Part shown: one piece after another, positions 15,631 to 24,862 of the stretch
How the letters are laid out: each line of letters begins with the position of its first letter
Position numbering within the stretch: position 1 is the stretch's first letter
NCBI GenBank assembly: GCA_910579115.1
Contig: CAJTSO010000013.1
Location: 1 to 39,684, forward strand
Source of the DNA: an uncultured Selenomonadaceae bacterium
GTDB taxonomy: Bacteria > Bacillota > Negativicutes > Selenomonadales > Selenomonadaceae
Length of the DNA stretch: 39,684 bases
Direction of reading: 5' to 3'
Notes under the pieces: generated by a model
What the model saw: the letters and a program-made list of their open reading frames with translations, nothing else
Database searches by the model: none
What the model was told of the DNA's origin: nothing
Program-made: the position numbers and the translations under genes

Positions 15631-16407
15631 TCAGCCCGCTGTCAGACCGCCATCAACCGGAACTACTGCTCCGGTAATGAAGGATGCCTCCTGAGATGCC
15701 AGAAAATACACCAATGCCGCTACCTCCTCCGGCTCGCCGATTCTCTTCAATGGATATACAGACGCCATATCCCGCTCGGCACTTTCCCGGTTCTCCTCAC
15801 CAGCGGCCATCAACTGGGCCTCGGTCAGGGGAGTCCTTATATCTCCGGGAGCAACGGCATTTATTCTCACACCGTAGTGAGCCGCCTCAAGGGCCGCCGC
15901 CTTTGTGAAAAGGTTTACCGCTCCCTTTGAAGCGCAATACAGACTGCAAAAAAAATTACCGTGAATCCCTGCATCTGAAGAAATATTGACGATGCTCCCC
16001 TTCGTTTTGCGAAGGATTGGAAGAGCGTGTTTCGTCATAAACATGGTCCCCTTCACATTCGTATCGAACACATCGCAAAATTCTTCCTCTGTCAGCTCGT
16101 CCGCTGCTCTCTCCCTGTATATGCCTGCCGAATTTACCAGCACATCAAGCCGGCCGAAACAGCTCTCCGCTTCAGAGACAAGATTCTTGCATTTGGACGG
16201 ATTACGGACATCCACCGAAAAGAACTTTACAGCTGCTTCGCCCTCCTCACTGCAGGCAGCGATCGCCCTTACTGCCTCCGAGCCTCTTTCCGGCTGACGG
16301 CCGGCTATCATGACCCTGTAGCCTTTGGCCGCAAACCTTTTGGCTACCACCAGTCCGATACCGGAGCTTCCGCCGGTAACGAGGACTACTCTTTTATCAT
16401 CACTCAT
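15631..16407 (-). CDS. Short-chain dehydrogenase/reductase
   Basis: NAD(P)-dependent oxidoreductase of the classical SDR family; substrate not deducible. The 258 residues show the Rossmann motif VLVTGGSSGIG (TGxxxGIG), VDVRNP, VNSAG, the catalytic Ser in NISSDAG, YCASK (Tyr-x3-Lys), and the PG motif VAPGDIRTPL. The C-terminal GAVVPVDGGLTAG resembles 3-oxoacyl-ACP reductase-like SDRs, but there is no neighbouring fatty-acid gene to support FabG. Its ATG overlaps the mazG stop by 4 nt, so it is the downstream gene of an mfd-mazG-SDR operon. Confidence 0.9.
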   Translation of the reverse strand: MSDDKRVVLVTGGSSGIGLVVAKRFAAKGYRVMIAGRQPERGSEAVRAIAACSEEGEAAVKFFSVDVRNPSKCKNLVSEAESCFGRLDVLVNSAGIYRERAADELTEEEFCDVFDTNVKGTMFMTKHALPILRKTKGSIVNISSDAGIHGNFFCSLYCASKGAVNLFTKAAALEAAHYGVRINAVAPGDIRTPLTEAQLMAAGEENRESAERDMASVYPLKRIGEPEEVAALVYFLASQEASFITGAVVPVDGGLTAG

Positions 16408-17873
16408 ACCGTTTCTCCCCTTTCAAGACCTTTGGCTTCCTCCCAAAACTTATCCAGCTGCGGCAAATCGTATTCGTTCCAATCCTTACCTGAATCCAGA
16501 ACCTTCTTCTCTACTGCCTTGAAGCGTCGGGAAAACTTTTTGTTCGCCCGGCGGAGAGCCAGTTCAGGGTCAACCTTCAGAAAACGGGCCAGATTAACTA
16601 CGGCAAAGACAAGATCCCCGAACTCATCCTCCATGTGGTCAGCATCCTGTTCGGCCACGGCTTCCCTTAGCTCGGCGAATTCTTCGGCGCACTTATCCCA
16701 GACAGGACCGATCTCAGTCCAGTCAAAGCCTGCCTTCGCCGCCTTGCGCTGAACCTTCTCCGCATAGATTAGGGCCGGAAGCTGGATCGGAATGCCGTCA
16801 ATGGCCGACTGCCGCTCCGGCTTTTCCTGCTTTTTGATTTTTTCCCAATTCACCATCACTTCTGCCGCGTCCACCACGGAAACATCCCCAAACACATGGG
16901 GGTGGCGGCGGATGAGCTTCTCGGTTATCCCGTCTATCACTTCCTGCATATCAAAGAATCCTGCTTCCTCGGCCATCCTGGCATGGAAAACGATCTGCAT
17001 CAGCAGGTCTCCCAATTCTTCACAAAGTCCTTTACTGTCCTTTGCCTCGATTGCCTCAATGACTTCATAGCACTCTTCAATCAGGTTCCGCCTCAGACTC
17101 TCATGAGTCTGGACAATATCCCAGGGGCAGCCGCCGGGCGAACGCAAAGTCTTCATGACATCTATCAGGGGATTCAGCTCAAAGGTAACCGGCTTTTTCA
17201 AAGGAGGTACATACAAACTGGTAAGATGGTCTGTATCCGGCTGCCGGTCAAGCTCAAAAAGGGGAATTGACCGGACAGACTCATCCGCCAATCCAAGGTT
17301 ATGAGTGTAAACTACCTCATAATCATCCGGCAGCAGCTCTATGAGAGCCAGCTTCGCCTCAGAGGCTGTCCTTCCATCGTAAATCTGGGTTACAATAAGA
17401 CCGGTAGGCCACTCCACCGGCAGGCGGCTCAAATCCATCGCGTCTACTATCGTAAGACCATCGATCGGATCTATTCCCAGCCGTGAATACATTACCTCCA
17501 CAAAGCTCATTCCCGGGATGATTTTAAGCTCCGGGCCCTCTGTTTCAGTCAGCTTTTCCCTTATGATAACCACCGTCCGCTCCGCTACCAGCGGGCTGCC
17601 GGGAACGGCGTACACAATATCTCTCCCGGCAGAAGCTCTGGCTATAATATCATCAGCAATTTCCTCATAAAGAGCCTCAAAGCTATCCGCGCTCTCGTAG
17701 AGGGAGTCATAGGTTACAAAATCTATTCCGGCTTCGATTACAGCTGCCACGGTAGGATGCTTGCCGGTACGGAGAATAAGCTCTTCCGAATTCCTTAGCA
17801 GTTCCCATACCTCCATGGTCATAAGCCCGGGACGTCCCGGCCCCAGTCCAACTATTGTTATGCTTCCCATCAT
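16404..17873 (-). CDS. mazG: YabN-type fusion: tetrapyrrole methylase domain + MazG NTP pyrophosphohydrolase
   Basis: House-cleaning NTP pyrophosphohydrolase fused to a SAM-dependent tetrapyrrole-methylase-like domain. Residues 1 to about 215 are the methylase part (SITIVGLGPGRPGLMTMEV, VVYAVPGSPLVAERTV). From about 240 to the end is MazG: GGCPWDIVQTHESLRRNLIEE, EELGDLLMQIVFHARMAEE, IRRHPHVFGDV and a second half with EEFGDLVFAVVNLARFL. The 489 residues match Bacillota YabN. Two adjacent ATGs (17873, 17870) follow GGAGG; the first overlaps the mfd reading-frame stop by 4 nt. Confidence 0.95.
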   Translation of the reverse strand: MMGSITIVGLGPGRPGLMTMEVWELLRNSEELILRTGKHPTVAAVIEAGIDFVTYDSLYESADSFEALYEEIADDIIARASAGRDIVYAVPGSPLVAERTVVIIREKLTETEGPELKIIPGMSFVEVMYSRLGIDPIDGLTIVDAMDLSRLPVEWPTGLIVTQIYDGRTASEAKLALIELLPDDYEVVYTHNLGLADESVRSIPLFELDRQPDTDHLTSLYVPPLKKPVTFELNPLIDVMKTLRSPGGCPWDIVQTHESLRRNLIEECYEVIEAIEAKDSKGLCEELGDLLMQIVFHARMAEEAGFFDMQEVIDGITEKLIRRHPHVFGDVSVVDAAEVMVNWEKIKKQEKPERQSAIDGIPIQLPALIYAEKVQRKAAKAGFDWTEIGPVWDKCAEEFAELREAVAEQDADHMEDEFGDLVFAVVNLARFLKVDPELALRRANKKFSRRFKAVEKKVLDSGKDWNEYDLPQLDKFWEEAKGLERGETV

Positions 17874-18209
17874 TTAACCTCCACTCTATTTCCCGACAGG
17901 ATATTCAATACCTGCTTAAGAAGCTTCATGATGTCACGCCTGTCATTTTCCGTGAGCTTTATCCTAAGCAGCATATCCTCAGGCAGTAATTTTGCCCGGC
18001 GGCCAAATTCATTTACCAGCGCCACGATATTTTCTCCGGCGCACTTTGGCTCAGGCAGGAAGACTATTTCCAGTCTGTCCTCCTTCTGCATGATATTCTT
18101 TATGCTCAGATCCCTGGCCAAAATCTTCACTCTGGCCACCTCCAACAGCTTTATAACCGATTCCGTCGGCTCGCCAAATCTGTCTATAAGCTCGTCAAGG
18201 AGCGACCTG
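17870..18209 (-). pseudogene. mfd: C-terminal part of Mfd, displaced to another frame
   Basis: Reads LLDELIDRFGEPTESVIKLL...VARVKILARDL and ends at a TGA coupled to mazG. This is the expected continuation of Mfd (C-terminal D7 domain) but in a different frame from the main part. About 108 residues. The open frame continues upstream but only as an out-of-frame shadow of the main gene. Its integrity up to the mazG overlap suggests a very recent mutation, a sequencing error or a recoding event rather than old decay. Confidence 0.8.
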
Positions 18210-21164
18210 TTCCAGCCGCCGCAGGGAAGCAATCCGCTGATAAATCTCGATCTTGTGCATTGCATCGTCAATGTAGCCGCCGTCAATGTACGCCTCAACT
18301 GACAGGGAAAGCACCGGGTCCGGTTGCCTTTCTGCCGGCTTTTCCCCCCGCAGAGCGTTTATCGCTTCCTCCAGCATCTGACAGTACATCTCGAATCCGA
18401 CCCCGGCAATATGACCGTGCTGTTCAGCTCCAAGCAGATTTCCTGCCCCTCTGAGTTCAAGGTCACGCATAGCAATACGGAAACCGGCTCCCAGCTCCGC
18501 AAACTCCTTCATTGCCATCAGGCGCCGCTCCGCCTGCTCCGTAAGCACCTTGTCCCGGCGGTACACGAAATAAGCAAAAGCCATATGAGAGGAGCGCCCC
18601 ACCCTTCCTCTCATCTGATACAGCTGAGACAGCCCGAAGCGGTCTGCATCATAGACGATCATCGTATTGGCATTAGCCACGTCAAGACCATTTTCCACAA
18701 TACTGGTTGCCAGGAGAACATCGAATTTCCCTTCATAGAAATCCATCATCACGCCTTCCAGCAGGTCTTCACCCATCTGACCATGACCTATTTCTATTCT
18801 TGCCTCAGGCACAAGCTCCAATAGTCTCCGCCTCATCCTGTCGATGGTTGCTACCCGGTTGTACACGAAATAAACCTGACCGCCCCGCTGGATTTCACGG
18901 CGTATTGCCATAGCCATCAGCTCATCGCTGTCCTCTACCACATAGGTCTGTATGGGATAGCGGTCTGCCGGAGGAGTCTCAATGAGGCTCATATCCCTGG
19001 CCCCGGTCAATGACATATGGAGAGTGCGTGGAATAGGAGTGGCAGACAGAGTCAGTACATCTATACCCGTTGCCAGCGATTTAATCTTTTCCTTCTGCTT
19101 GACCCCAAACCGCTGCTCCTCATCTACTATCAACATCCCCAATTTATTAAAGGAAACTTTCTTCTTATTCAGAATGGCATGAGTACCGATCAGCACATCC
19201 ACCTGACCGGCAGCCGCTTTGGCCGCTGTCCGCCTCTGCTCTTTGGGGGAACGAAAGCGGCAGATAACGTCAACCACCGGCCCGAAATCCCCGAACCGCT
19301 GGCTGAAGGTCTGGTAATGCTGCTGGGCCAGCACCGTCGTAGGTACAAGAACCGCTACCTGATAGCCGCTCATTGCCGCTTTGAAGGCTGCCCGTACAGC
19401 CACCTCGGTCTTACCATAGCCCACATCACCGCAGAGGAGCCTCTCCATTGGCTTTGGCCGCTCCATATCCGCCTTGATTTCCTCGATTGCCCGCAGCTGG
19501 TCAGGGGTTTCCTCAAAGGGGAACGACTCCTCAAATTCCTGCTGCCAGGCGGTATCTGGCGAGAAAGAAATCCCGCCCTTTGATTCACGCTCAGCATAGA
19601 GCTTCAACAGCTCCTGAGCAATATCCTCGACGGATGCCCGGGCTTTGGCTTTTGCTCTGGCCCACTCCTGAGAGCTTATCTTCGACAGTCTCGGCGTATC
19701 CCCCTCAGCTCCGATATATTTCTGCAAATACTGAACCTGGTCCGTCGGCATGTACAGTTTATCTGTGCCCGCATACTGGATATGGAGATAGTCACGCTTT
19801 ACCCCGCTTACCTCCATGGTCTCCACGCCCACATACCTTCCGATACCGTGATTCACATGGACTATATAGTCTCCCGCCTTTATATCCCGGAAGTGACGGA
19901 TACGCTCCCCGGCATTCGCGGAATTCATCCGCTGGCGGGCTGTCCGCTTCCGGCCAAACAGCTCTTTTTCCGAAATGAGGATAAGCCTGCCGCCAAAAAG
20001 CTCAAAGCCCTCCCCAATCGTCCTGGTGGTGATCACCGCTCTATCGGGGCCGATACTGTCCGGATTGTTATCCCGAACAAAGGGACGGCTGTAGCTGCCC
20101 AGAATGTCCGCCAGGGAATCGGCTTTCTTCTCATTCCCGCAGAAAAAGGCCACCGTCGATTGCCTCTTCCGCCAGGCTCCCATATCCTCCGCCAGCATAT
20201 CGAGCTGCTGGCGGTAAGGCGCAGCCTGACGGAAAGCGATGCTTACCACCTCATCCGGCTCTACTCCCGCTGCCTTCTGGGGCAGTAATGCCGTGAAAAT
20301 CTCTGATGATTTTCCTCCGGCAGCCACGAGCTCTTCCCAGGAAAAGTAGTGGCCGGCCAGTTCAGGATTCTCCTTCTGCCGCCGCTTCATCTCTTCAATA
20401 AGCCTGTTTGGCTCGTCAAAAATCACCGTTGCCTTTTCCTCGAGATAGGACAGGACCGGCGAGGCAACCGCACTTTCACCAACAGCTACAGGGAGAATCG
20501 TGGCTTCTGCCAGATTTTTCACCGATCGCTTTGTCTCAACATCAAAGCTTCGCAGCGAGTCTATTTCATCATCAAAGAACTCCACTCGGATGGGATTGGC
20601 CGCGTTGATGGGGAATACATCAATTATCCCGCCCCTCAGGCTGTAATCACCGATCCGCTCAACCTCTGCCGCCGGTTCATAGCCAAGGGCTACCAACCGC
20701 TCCAGAAGCTTGTCCCGGCCGAACTCATCCCCCAGCCGTAACGATACGCTGAGACGCTGAAAATCCGCACAGGAAATATCCTTTTGGGCAAGGGCGGTTA
20801 TTTCTGCCAGCACAAAACCCGGCGCCTTACGGGCAAGAAATCCAAGCGCCTCCATTCTTCTGGCTCCTGTATCGCCGCTGGCGGCGGCTGCCTGGATATT
20901 CGCCACATCGGTTTCCGGCAGCTCTACCACGGAGACGGCTGGCAGCATCGCCAGAAGGTCATCACGCCACGCCTTCAGATACTCCCGGTTGTGAACGACC
21001 ACCACAACAGGCCTCGGCTCCGCCTGATAACAGGCAGAAAAAACCGCATGCTTCCCGGAGCCCGACAAACCATATACCATTTCCGCTCTGCCAGCCGACA
21101 AAAAAGCTTCCCTAACCCGCATAGCTGAGCTGTCCTTCAGAAGTTCTTCAAAAAATGCTCGCAT
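18195..21164 (-). CDS. mfd: Transcription-repair coupling factor Mfd (main part, stops early at a frameshift)
   Basis: Translocase that removes RNA polymerase stalled at lesions and recruits UvrA. Domains in order: UvrB-like N-terminal region, the CarD-like RNA-polymerase interaction domain (DYIVHVNHGIGRYVGVE), and a RecG-like motor with LLCGDVGYGKTEVAVRAAF (Walker A), IVDEEQRFGVKQ, LSATPIPRTLHMS, QMRGRVGRSSHMAFAYF, and the TRG region ending LLGAEQHGHIAGVGFEMY. The frame stops at TGA (18195-18197) after RIASLRRLEQVAP, while the D7 domain continues in another frame. I chose ATG 21164 (MRAFFEELL); the open frame continues upstream without a better site. About 989 codons here plus about 108 downstream gives roughly 1,100, close to normal Mfd. 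Confidence 0.9.
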   Translation of the reverse strand: MRAFFEELLKDSSAMRVREAFLSAGRAEMVYGLSGSGKHAVFSACYQAEPRPVVVVVHNREYLKAWRDDLLAMLPAVSVVELPETDVANIQAAAASGDTGARRMEALGFLARKAPGFVLAEITALAQKDISCADFQRLSVSLRLGDEFGRDKLLERLVALGYEPAAEVERIGDYSLRGGIIDVFPINAANPIRVEFFDDEIDSLRSFDVETKRSVKNLAEATILPVAVGESAVASPVLSYLEEKATVIFDEPNRLIEEMKRRQKENPELAGHYFSWEELVAAGGKSSEIFTALLPQKAAGVEPDEVVSIAFRQAAPYRQQLDMLAEDMGAWRKRQSTVAFFCGNEKKADSLADILGSYSRPFVRDNNPDSIGPDRAVITTRTIGEGFELFGGRLILISEKELFGRKRTARQRMNSANAGERIRHFRDIKAGDYIVHVNHGIGRYVGVETMEVSGVKRDYLHIQYAGTDKLYMPTDQVQYLQKYIGAEGDTPRLSKISSQEWARAKAKARASVEDIAQELLKLYAERESKGGISFSPDTAWQQEFEESFPFEETPDQLRAIEEIKADMERPKPMERLLCGDVGYGKTEVAVRAAFKAAMSGYQVAVLVPTTVLAQQHYQTFSQRFGDFGPVVDVICRFRSPKEQRRTAAKAAAGQVDVLIGTHAILNKKKVSFNKLGMLIVDEEQRFGVKQKEKIKSLATGIDVLTLSATPIPRTLHMSLTGARDMSLIETPPADRYPIQTYVVEDSDELMAMAIRREIQRGGQVYFVYNRVATIDRMRRRLLELVPEARIEIGHGQMGEDLLEGVMMDFYEGKFDVLLATSIVENGLDVANANTMIVYDADRFGLSQLYQMRGRVGRSSHMAFAYFVYRRDKVLTEQAERRLMAMKEFAELGAGFRIAMRDLELRGAGNLLGAEQHGHIAGVGFEMYCQMLEEAINALRGEKPAERQPDPVLSLSVEAYIDGGYIDDAMHKIEIYQRIASLRRLEQVAP

Positions 21165-21249
21165 CCCAGATATAACCCCTTCAAAAACAACGCCAAAATG
21201 GGACTCGGAGAATGATCCCCGGTCCCACTGATTTCTCATAAATTCCGCC

Positions 21250-21280
21250 TTGAATTATAACATCGTTAAAGCTATAATTC
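21250..21280 (+). promoter_or_regulatory. Promoter of the secreted-protein gene, with an inverted repeat shared with the mfd side
   Basis: Plus strand: -35 TTGAAT (21250-21255), 17-nt spacer, perfect -10 TATAAT (21273-21278). GAATTATA (21252-21259) and TATAATTC (21273-21280) form a perfect 8-bp inverted repeat around 13 nt. On the minus strand this also creates a TATAAT for mfd, but with a poor -35. The arrangement could be overlapping divergent promoters or an operator. Confidence 0.75.
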
Positions 21281-21316
21281 TACAATATACGATAATGCTG
21301 TGAGGATTTATTTACC

Positions 21317-22261
21317 ATGAAAAAGAAATTTTACAAATACTGCGCAATGATGACTGCCGGCGCGGCTCTCATTGGCTTTCTACATACCGGGCAGGCTGAC
21401 GCCGCCGCTCCCGGAAAAGAAAATTTCTCTACCACCTGTCAGATACTCCGGGACGCTGCCATAAGTACCGCCGCCGTAGACCATTGCAAGCTTCACGTTA
21501 CCTTCAGCGCGGTGAACAATGATGACCGCGTCATCTACAGTGCCCACAACGTCATTGCGGCCTATGATAACGGCTCAAAAGCATTTATCGAAGGTGTCAT
21601 AGAGAAAAACACTATCGCAGCCGGAAAGGAAACAGCCGTCGCCATCCCCTACTACATACAGAGGGACGGCAGCAGCTACACCTGCTTCATAAAATCCGGG
21701 GAAGGCTGGAAATCCCTTCCCCTTCCAATCCTCGATAACCTGGTTAAAGAGGGCTTCGGCCTGCAAGAGTTTTTTCAGGATAACAAGACAGCTGAATGCC
21801 TCAATGAAACTGACAAAGGCCGCATCACGGTTTTCCGGGCCGATCTGGTTCCCATCACAAATCTGTTTTTCTCCCTCATTTCCGCCGCTGACCTGCTGCC
21901 TGCCCCTGATCTCGGCCCCGGCTATCAGACAAAAGAAAAACCCACGGAGGTATTCGTCCGGCAAGATTATACAAAAGGTATCATATCTGACATCAATGTG
22001 GACGTAACCAAATTCATAACCGGCTACCTCAAGCAAAGGCCGAAAGCCCTCACCGCTGATGAACAGCAGGTAACTCTTCGGAAAGTCCTTGAAAAAGGCT
22101 CTATGAACCTCCATATTTCCGTATACGGAACGGATAAGCCGGTCGAATTCCATGACATCTATGAATCCCTATACACCGGCTTCGGTTTGGACATCCCTCA
22201 CGAGCTGCTCTCCGAAAAACAGCGAAAAGACAGAGAAAAGGCCGCCCCGGTTTTCCGCTGA
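21317..22261 (+). CDS. Secreted protein of unknown function
   Basis: I do not recognise the family. The 314 residues start with a Sec signal peptide: basic MKKKFYKY, a hydrophobic stretch AMMTAGAALIGFL, and a probable AxA-type cleavage near GQADA-AAPGKE. There is no lipobox. The mature part has four cysteines (TTCQIL, DHCKLH, YTCFIK, AECLNE), could therefore hold two disulfides, and shows mixed alpha/beta character with no membrane segment. The C-terminus is charged (LLSEKQRKDREKAAPVF). It has its own consensus promoter and a downstream hairpin, so it is monocistronic. It is the only plus-strand gene of the window. Export outside the cytoplasm is the only functional inference. Confidence 0.85.
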   Translation: MKKKFYKYCAMMTAGAALIGFLHTGQADAAAPGKENFSTTCQILRDAAISTAAVDHCKLHVTFSAVNNDDRVIYSAHNVIAAYDNGSKAFIEGVIEKNTIAAGKETAVAIPYYIQRDGSSYTCFIKSGEGWKSLPLPILDNLVKEGFGLQEFFQDNKTAECLNETDKGRITVFRADLVPITNLFFSLISAADLLPAPDLGPGYQTKEKPTEVFVRQDYTKGIISDINVDVTKFITGYLKQRPKALTADEQQVTLRKVLEKGSMNLHISVYGTDKPVEFHDIYESLYTGFGLDIPHELLSEKQRKDREKAAPVFR

Positions 22262-22308
22262 TAAATCGGCTAAGAAGCATTTCTGAGACCTACAGAATAG
22301 ATCCACAT

Positions 22309-22341
22309 AAGAGGCCCCGCAGATAACCTGCGGGGCCTCTT
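22309..22341. terminator. Bidirectional terminator between convergent genes
   Basis: AAGAGGCCCCGCA and TGCGGGGCCTCTT form a perfect 13-bp stem around a 7-nt loop between the secreted-protein gene (+) and lysC (-). The tails (TTAAATTT on +, TTATG on -) are moderately U-rich. Confidence 0.8.
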
Positions 22342-22354
22342 AAATTTATCGTCA

Positions 22355-23671
22355 TCATTTAGTTATGAACTCATTGTAGATTGCCCTGATCGCCGGTTCA
22401 AAATCCTCATTTTTGATACCGACAATTATATTCAGCTCAGATGAGCCCTGATCGATCATCTTTATGTTGATGTCCGCCTTGGCCAGACTGCTGAAAAGCT
22501 TTCCCGCTGTACCACTGACAGCCCTCATACCACGACCTACAACTGCAACAAGCGCAAGGCCTGACTCAATTTCGACAGAATCAGGCGAGGTCAGCCGATG
22601 AATTGCCGAAATTACCTGCTGCTCCTTCGCCATAAACTCGTCCGCATGAACCACCACGGTCATGGTATCAATGCCGGAAGGAACGTGCTCCACCGAAATA
22701 TCATTTTCTTCAAAGGCCTGAAGCACCTTCCGGCAAAAGCCGATTTCGGAATTCATCATCGCTTTGTAAACAAATACGGTGCAGAAATCCTTCTTACCTG
22801 CAATACCGGTAATTACATGATCCTGCTTCTGCGCAGTGCTCTCCACGATCCAGGTTCCCTCATCCGCCGGGGAATTTGTGTTTCGCAAATTGATGGGAAT
22901 GCCGCACTGACGAACCGGGAAAATCGCATCCTCGTGGAGCACGGAAGCCCCCATATAGGAAAGCTCTCTCAATTCTCTATAGGTGATGAATTTGATTGGC
23001 TCAGGATCAGCGACGATTCTCGGATCGGTAACCAATACCCCTGACACATCCGTCCAATTTTCATAAACATCTACCCTCGCGGCCTGAGCAACGATAGAAC
23101 CGGTAATATCAGAGCCGCCACGGGAGAATGTCTTGACCTTCCCATTTTTGCCCAGACCATAGAATCCCGGAATGACAGCCCTCTCACACTCTGCCAGCCT
23201 GGCGGCCAGAGTCTTCTCTGTCTTGTAGCGGTTCAGCTTACCCTCATCGTTAAAGAAAATAACCTCCGCCGGATCAATAAAGGCCACGCCAAGATAAGCC
23301 GCCATGACCTTACCGTTTAGATACTCGCCACGGGAGGCGGTATAATCCCTCTCCGGCTCAGTCATCAGCCTGTTCGTAATCTCTTCAAAATCCTTATCCA
23401 GGGAAAAATTCCTTAGCTCCAGACCGGTGATGATCTCATTATACCGGGCCCTGATTGCCTCAATTTCCGCCGTAACATCCTTTCCCTCGGACGCTGTCTT
23501 GTACACATGAAGGAGCATATCAGTAACCTTTGTATCGGCAGAATTTCTTTTGCCCGGAGCCGACGGAATAACATAGACTCTCGACTCATCGGCTTTTATT
23601 ATCGCCCCGGCCTTCTTAAATTGTTCCGCACTTGCCAGCGAGCTTCCGCCAAACTTTACTACCTTTTTCAT
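22355..23671 (-). CDS. lysC: Aspartate kinase with C-terminal ACT domains
   Basis: Phosphorylates aspartate, the first step to lysine, threonine and methionine. The kinase domain has MKKVVKFGGSSLAS, RGEYLNGKVMAAYL, FSRGGSDITGSIVAQAARVD and YENWTDVSGVLVTDPRIV, all family signatures. From about residue 290 two ACT-type regulatory repeats follow (EENDISVEHVPSGIDTMTVV; VVGRGMRAVSGTAGKLFSSL; INIKMIDQGSSELNIIVGI), which normally bind the feedback amino acid. The 438 residues fit the monofunctional class. GAAAGGAGCAGACA precedes the ATG. Single gene with its own promoter. Confidence 0.96.
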   Translation of the reverse strand: MKKVVKFGGSSLASAEQFKKAGAIIKADESRVYVIPSAPGKRNSADTKVTDMLLHVYKTASEGKDVTAEIEAIRARYNEIITGLELRNFSLDKDFEEITNRLMTEPERDYTASRGEYLNGKVMAAYLGVAFIDPAEVIFFNDEGKLNRYKTEKTLAARLAECERAVIPGFYGLGKNGKVKTFSRGGSDITGSIVAQAARVDVYENWTDVSGVLVTDPRIVADPEPIKFITYRELRELSYMGASVLHEDAIFPVRQCGIPINLRNTNSPADEGTWIVESTAQKQDHVITGIAGKKDFCTVFVYKAMMNSEIGFCRKVLQAFEENDISVEHVPSGIDTMTVVVHADEFMAKEQQVISAIHRLTSPDSVEIESGLALVAVVGRGMRAVSGTAGKLFSSLAKADINIKMIDQGSSELNIIVGIKNEDFEPAIRAIYNEFITK

Positions 23672-23782
23672 TGTCTGCTCCTTTCAAAATGACGCCTCGG
23701 AAAGCAAACCACCCGCCGCCTGAAGCCACGCGGCCTATACGTTATCTTTCAGATGCTTTTCTTCCTTGCAAATACATAGCCT

Positions 23783-23811
23783 ACTATACTGAAATGTCCT
23801 GCAACTGTAAA
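23783..23811 (-). promoter_or_regulatory. Candidate sigma-A promoter of lysC
   Basis: Minus strand: -35 TTTACA (23806-23811), 17-nt spacer, -10 TATAGT (23783-23788). It leaves a leader of about 105 nt, in which I see no lysine riboswitch. Confidence 0.7.
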
Positions 23812-23858
23812 GAAAAATTTCACATTTCTATCCTTGGGTACAGTATACATAAGGTTCA

Positions 23859-24848
23859 TCAAATGTCCGCGTCCATCATCCTCTGGAAATTACTCTCATA
23901 CTCCCCAAGGCTCCGACTCTTCATTATCTTTTTCAGCAGACGGTCATTGCCCTCATACAGTCCCTGCCCAAGATGCCCCCATATTTCCTTCATCTTCCAG
24001 AGCACCGGTATTTCGCCTGAGAAATTCTCTGTATATACCTCCTGAAGCCTTGACAAAAAGCCAAAAATTTCTTCTTTGGCCGCCCGGTATTTTTGCGAAG
24101 CTTCCGCCGCCGTCATATTTTTATCAATAACCGCCCTGATTTTCCTGATGAGCGCCGGATCCCGCAGGACGCCCCTGCCCATCATCACCCCTGATATACT
24201 GCGCCCCGGTTTCCCCTGAATAAGCTCCAACAGGGCGAGATAATCCTCCGCCCTGTTGATGTCCCCATTGTAGCAGACCGGCATCTTTGCCGACTCCAAA
24301 GCCTCGAGAAAAATTTCCCTATGAGGCTTCCCCTTGTACATTTCCTTCAACAGCCGGGGATGGATCGTCAGCTCCCTGATAGGAAAACGGTTATAAATCT
24401 CCATAAGCCGCTGAAATTCTTCGGGGTAATCGATTCCTATTCTGGTTTTTACGGAGATGTTCCCATCACCGTCCTTGAACACGCCCTCCAAAAAGCTCTC
24501 AAGCCTCTTCAAATCCCCCAGAGCGCCGGCTCCCCTGCCTTTAGCGGTAACTGTTCCGGAAGGACAGCCCAGGTTGATATTGATTTCCTCATAGCCAAAC
24601 GCTCTCAGCTTCTCCTTGAAGCGGTTAAAATCCTCTGCCGAAATTGTCATAACCTGTGGAACAAGCCGGTATTCCCGATTATGCTCCGGCAAGACCTCGG
24701 CGATTTCCTTGTCACTTATTGCCCTCTTGGGACAGGGCGTCAAAAATGGAGTGTAGTACTTATCTACTCCCGCTCCAAAATACTCATGGAACACGTTCCT
24801 GAACAAATACCCGGTAATACCCTCCATTGGGGCTAAATACAGATTCAC
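23859..24848 (-). CDS. tRNA-dihydrouridine synthase family protein
   Basis: Flavin enzyme that reduces uridine to dihydrouridine in tRNA. TIM-barrel motifs: LYLAPMEGITGYLFRN at the N-terminus, the catalytic-cysteine region INLGCPSGTVTAKGRGAGAL, SVKTRIGID, LTIHPRLLKEMY, VCYNGDIN and MMGRGVLRDP (FMN phosphate site). I chose the GTG at 24848 because it lies 6 nt after AGAGGAG and starts the family homology; the open frame runs about 40 codons further through a terminator hairpin, which is unlikely to be translated. The product is 329 residues. Which Dus type (A, B or C) is not resolved; the sequence looks like the Bacillota-specific branch. Confidence 0.93.
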   Translation of the reverse strand: MNLYLAPMEGITGYLFRNVFHEYFGAGVDKYYTPFLTPCPKRAISDKEIAEVLPEHNREYRLVPQVMTISAEDFNRFKEKLRAFGYEEININLGCPSGTVTAKGRGAGALGDLKRLESFLEGVFKDGDGNISVKTRIGIDYPEEFQRLMEIYNRFPIRELTIHPRLLKEMYKGKPHREIFLEALESAKMPVCYNGDINRAEDYLALLELIQGKPGRSISGVMMGRGVLRDPALIRKIRAVIDKNMTAAEASQKYRAAKEEIFGFLSRLQEVYTENFSGEIPVLWKMKEIWGHLGQGLYEGNDRLLKKIMKSRSLGEYESNFQRMMDADI

Positions 24849-24862
24849 TTTGAACTCCTCTG

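Noticed and set aside
23672..23782. Possible lysine riboswitch in the lysC leader
   Set aside because: The leader is about 105 nt, shorter than an L-box aptamer, and no characteristic segments or terminator are visible.
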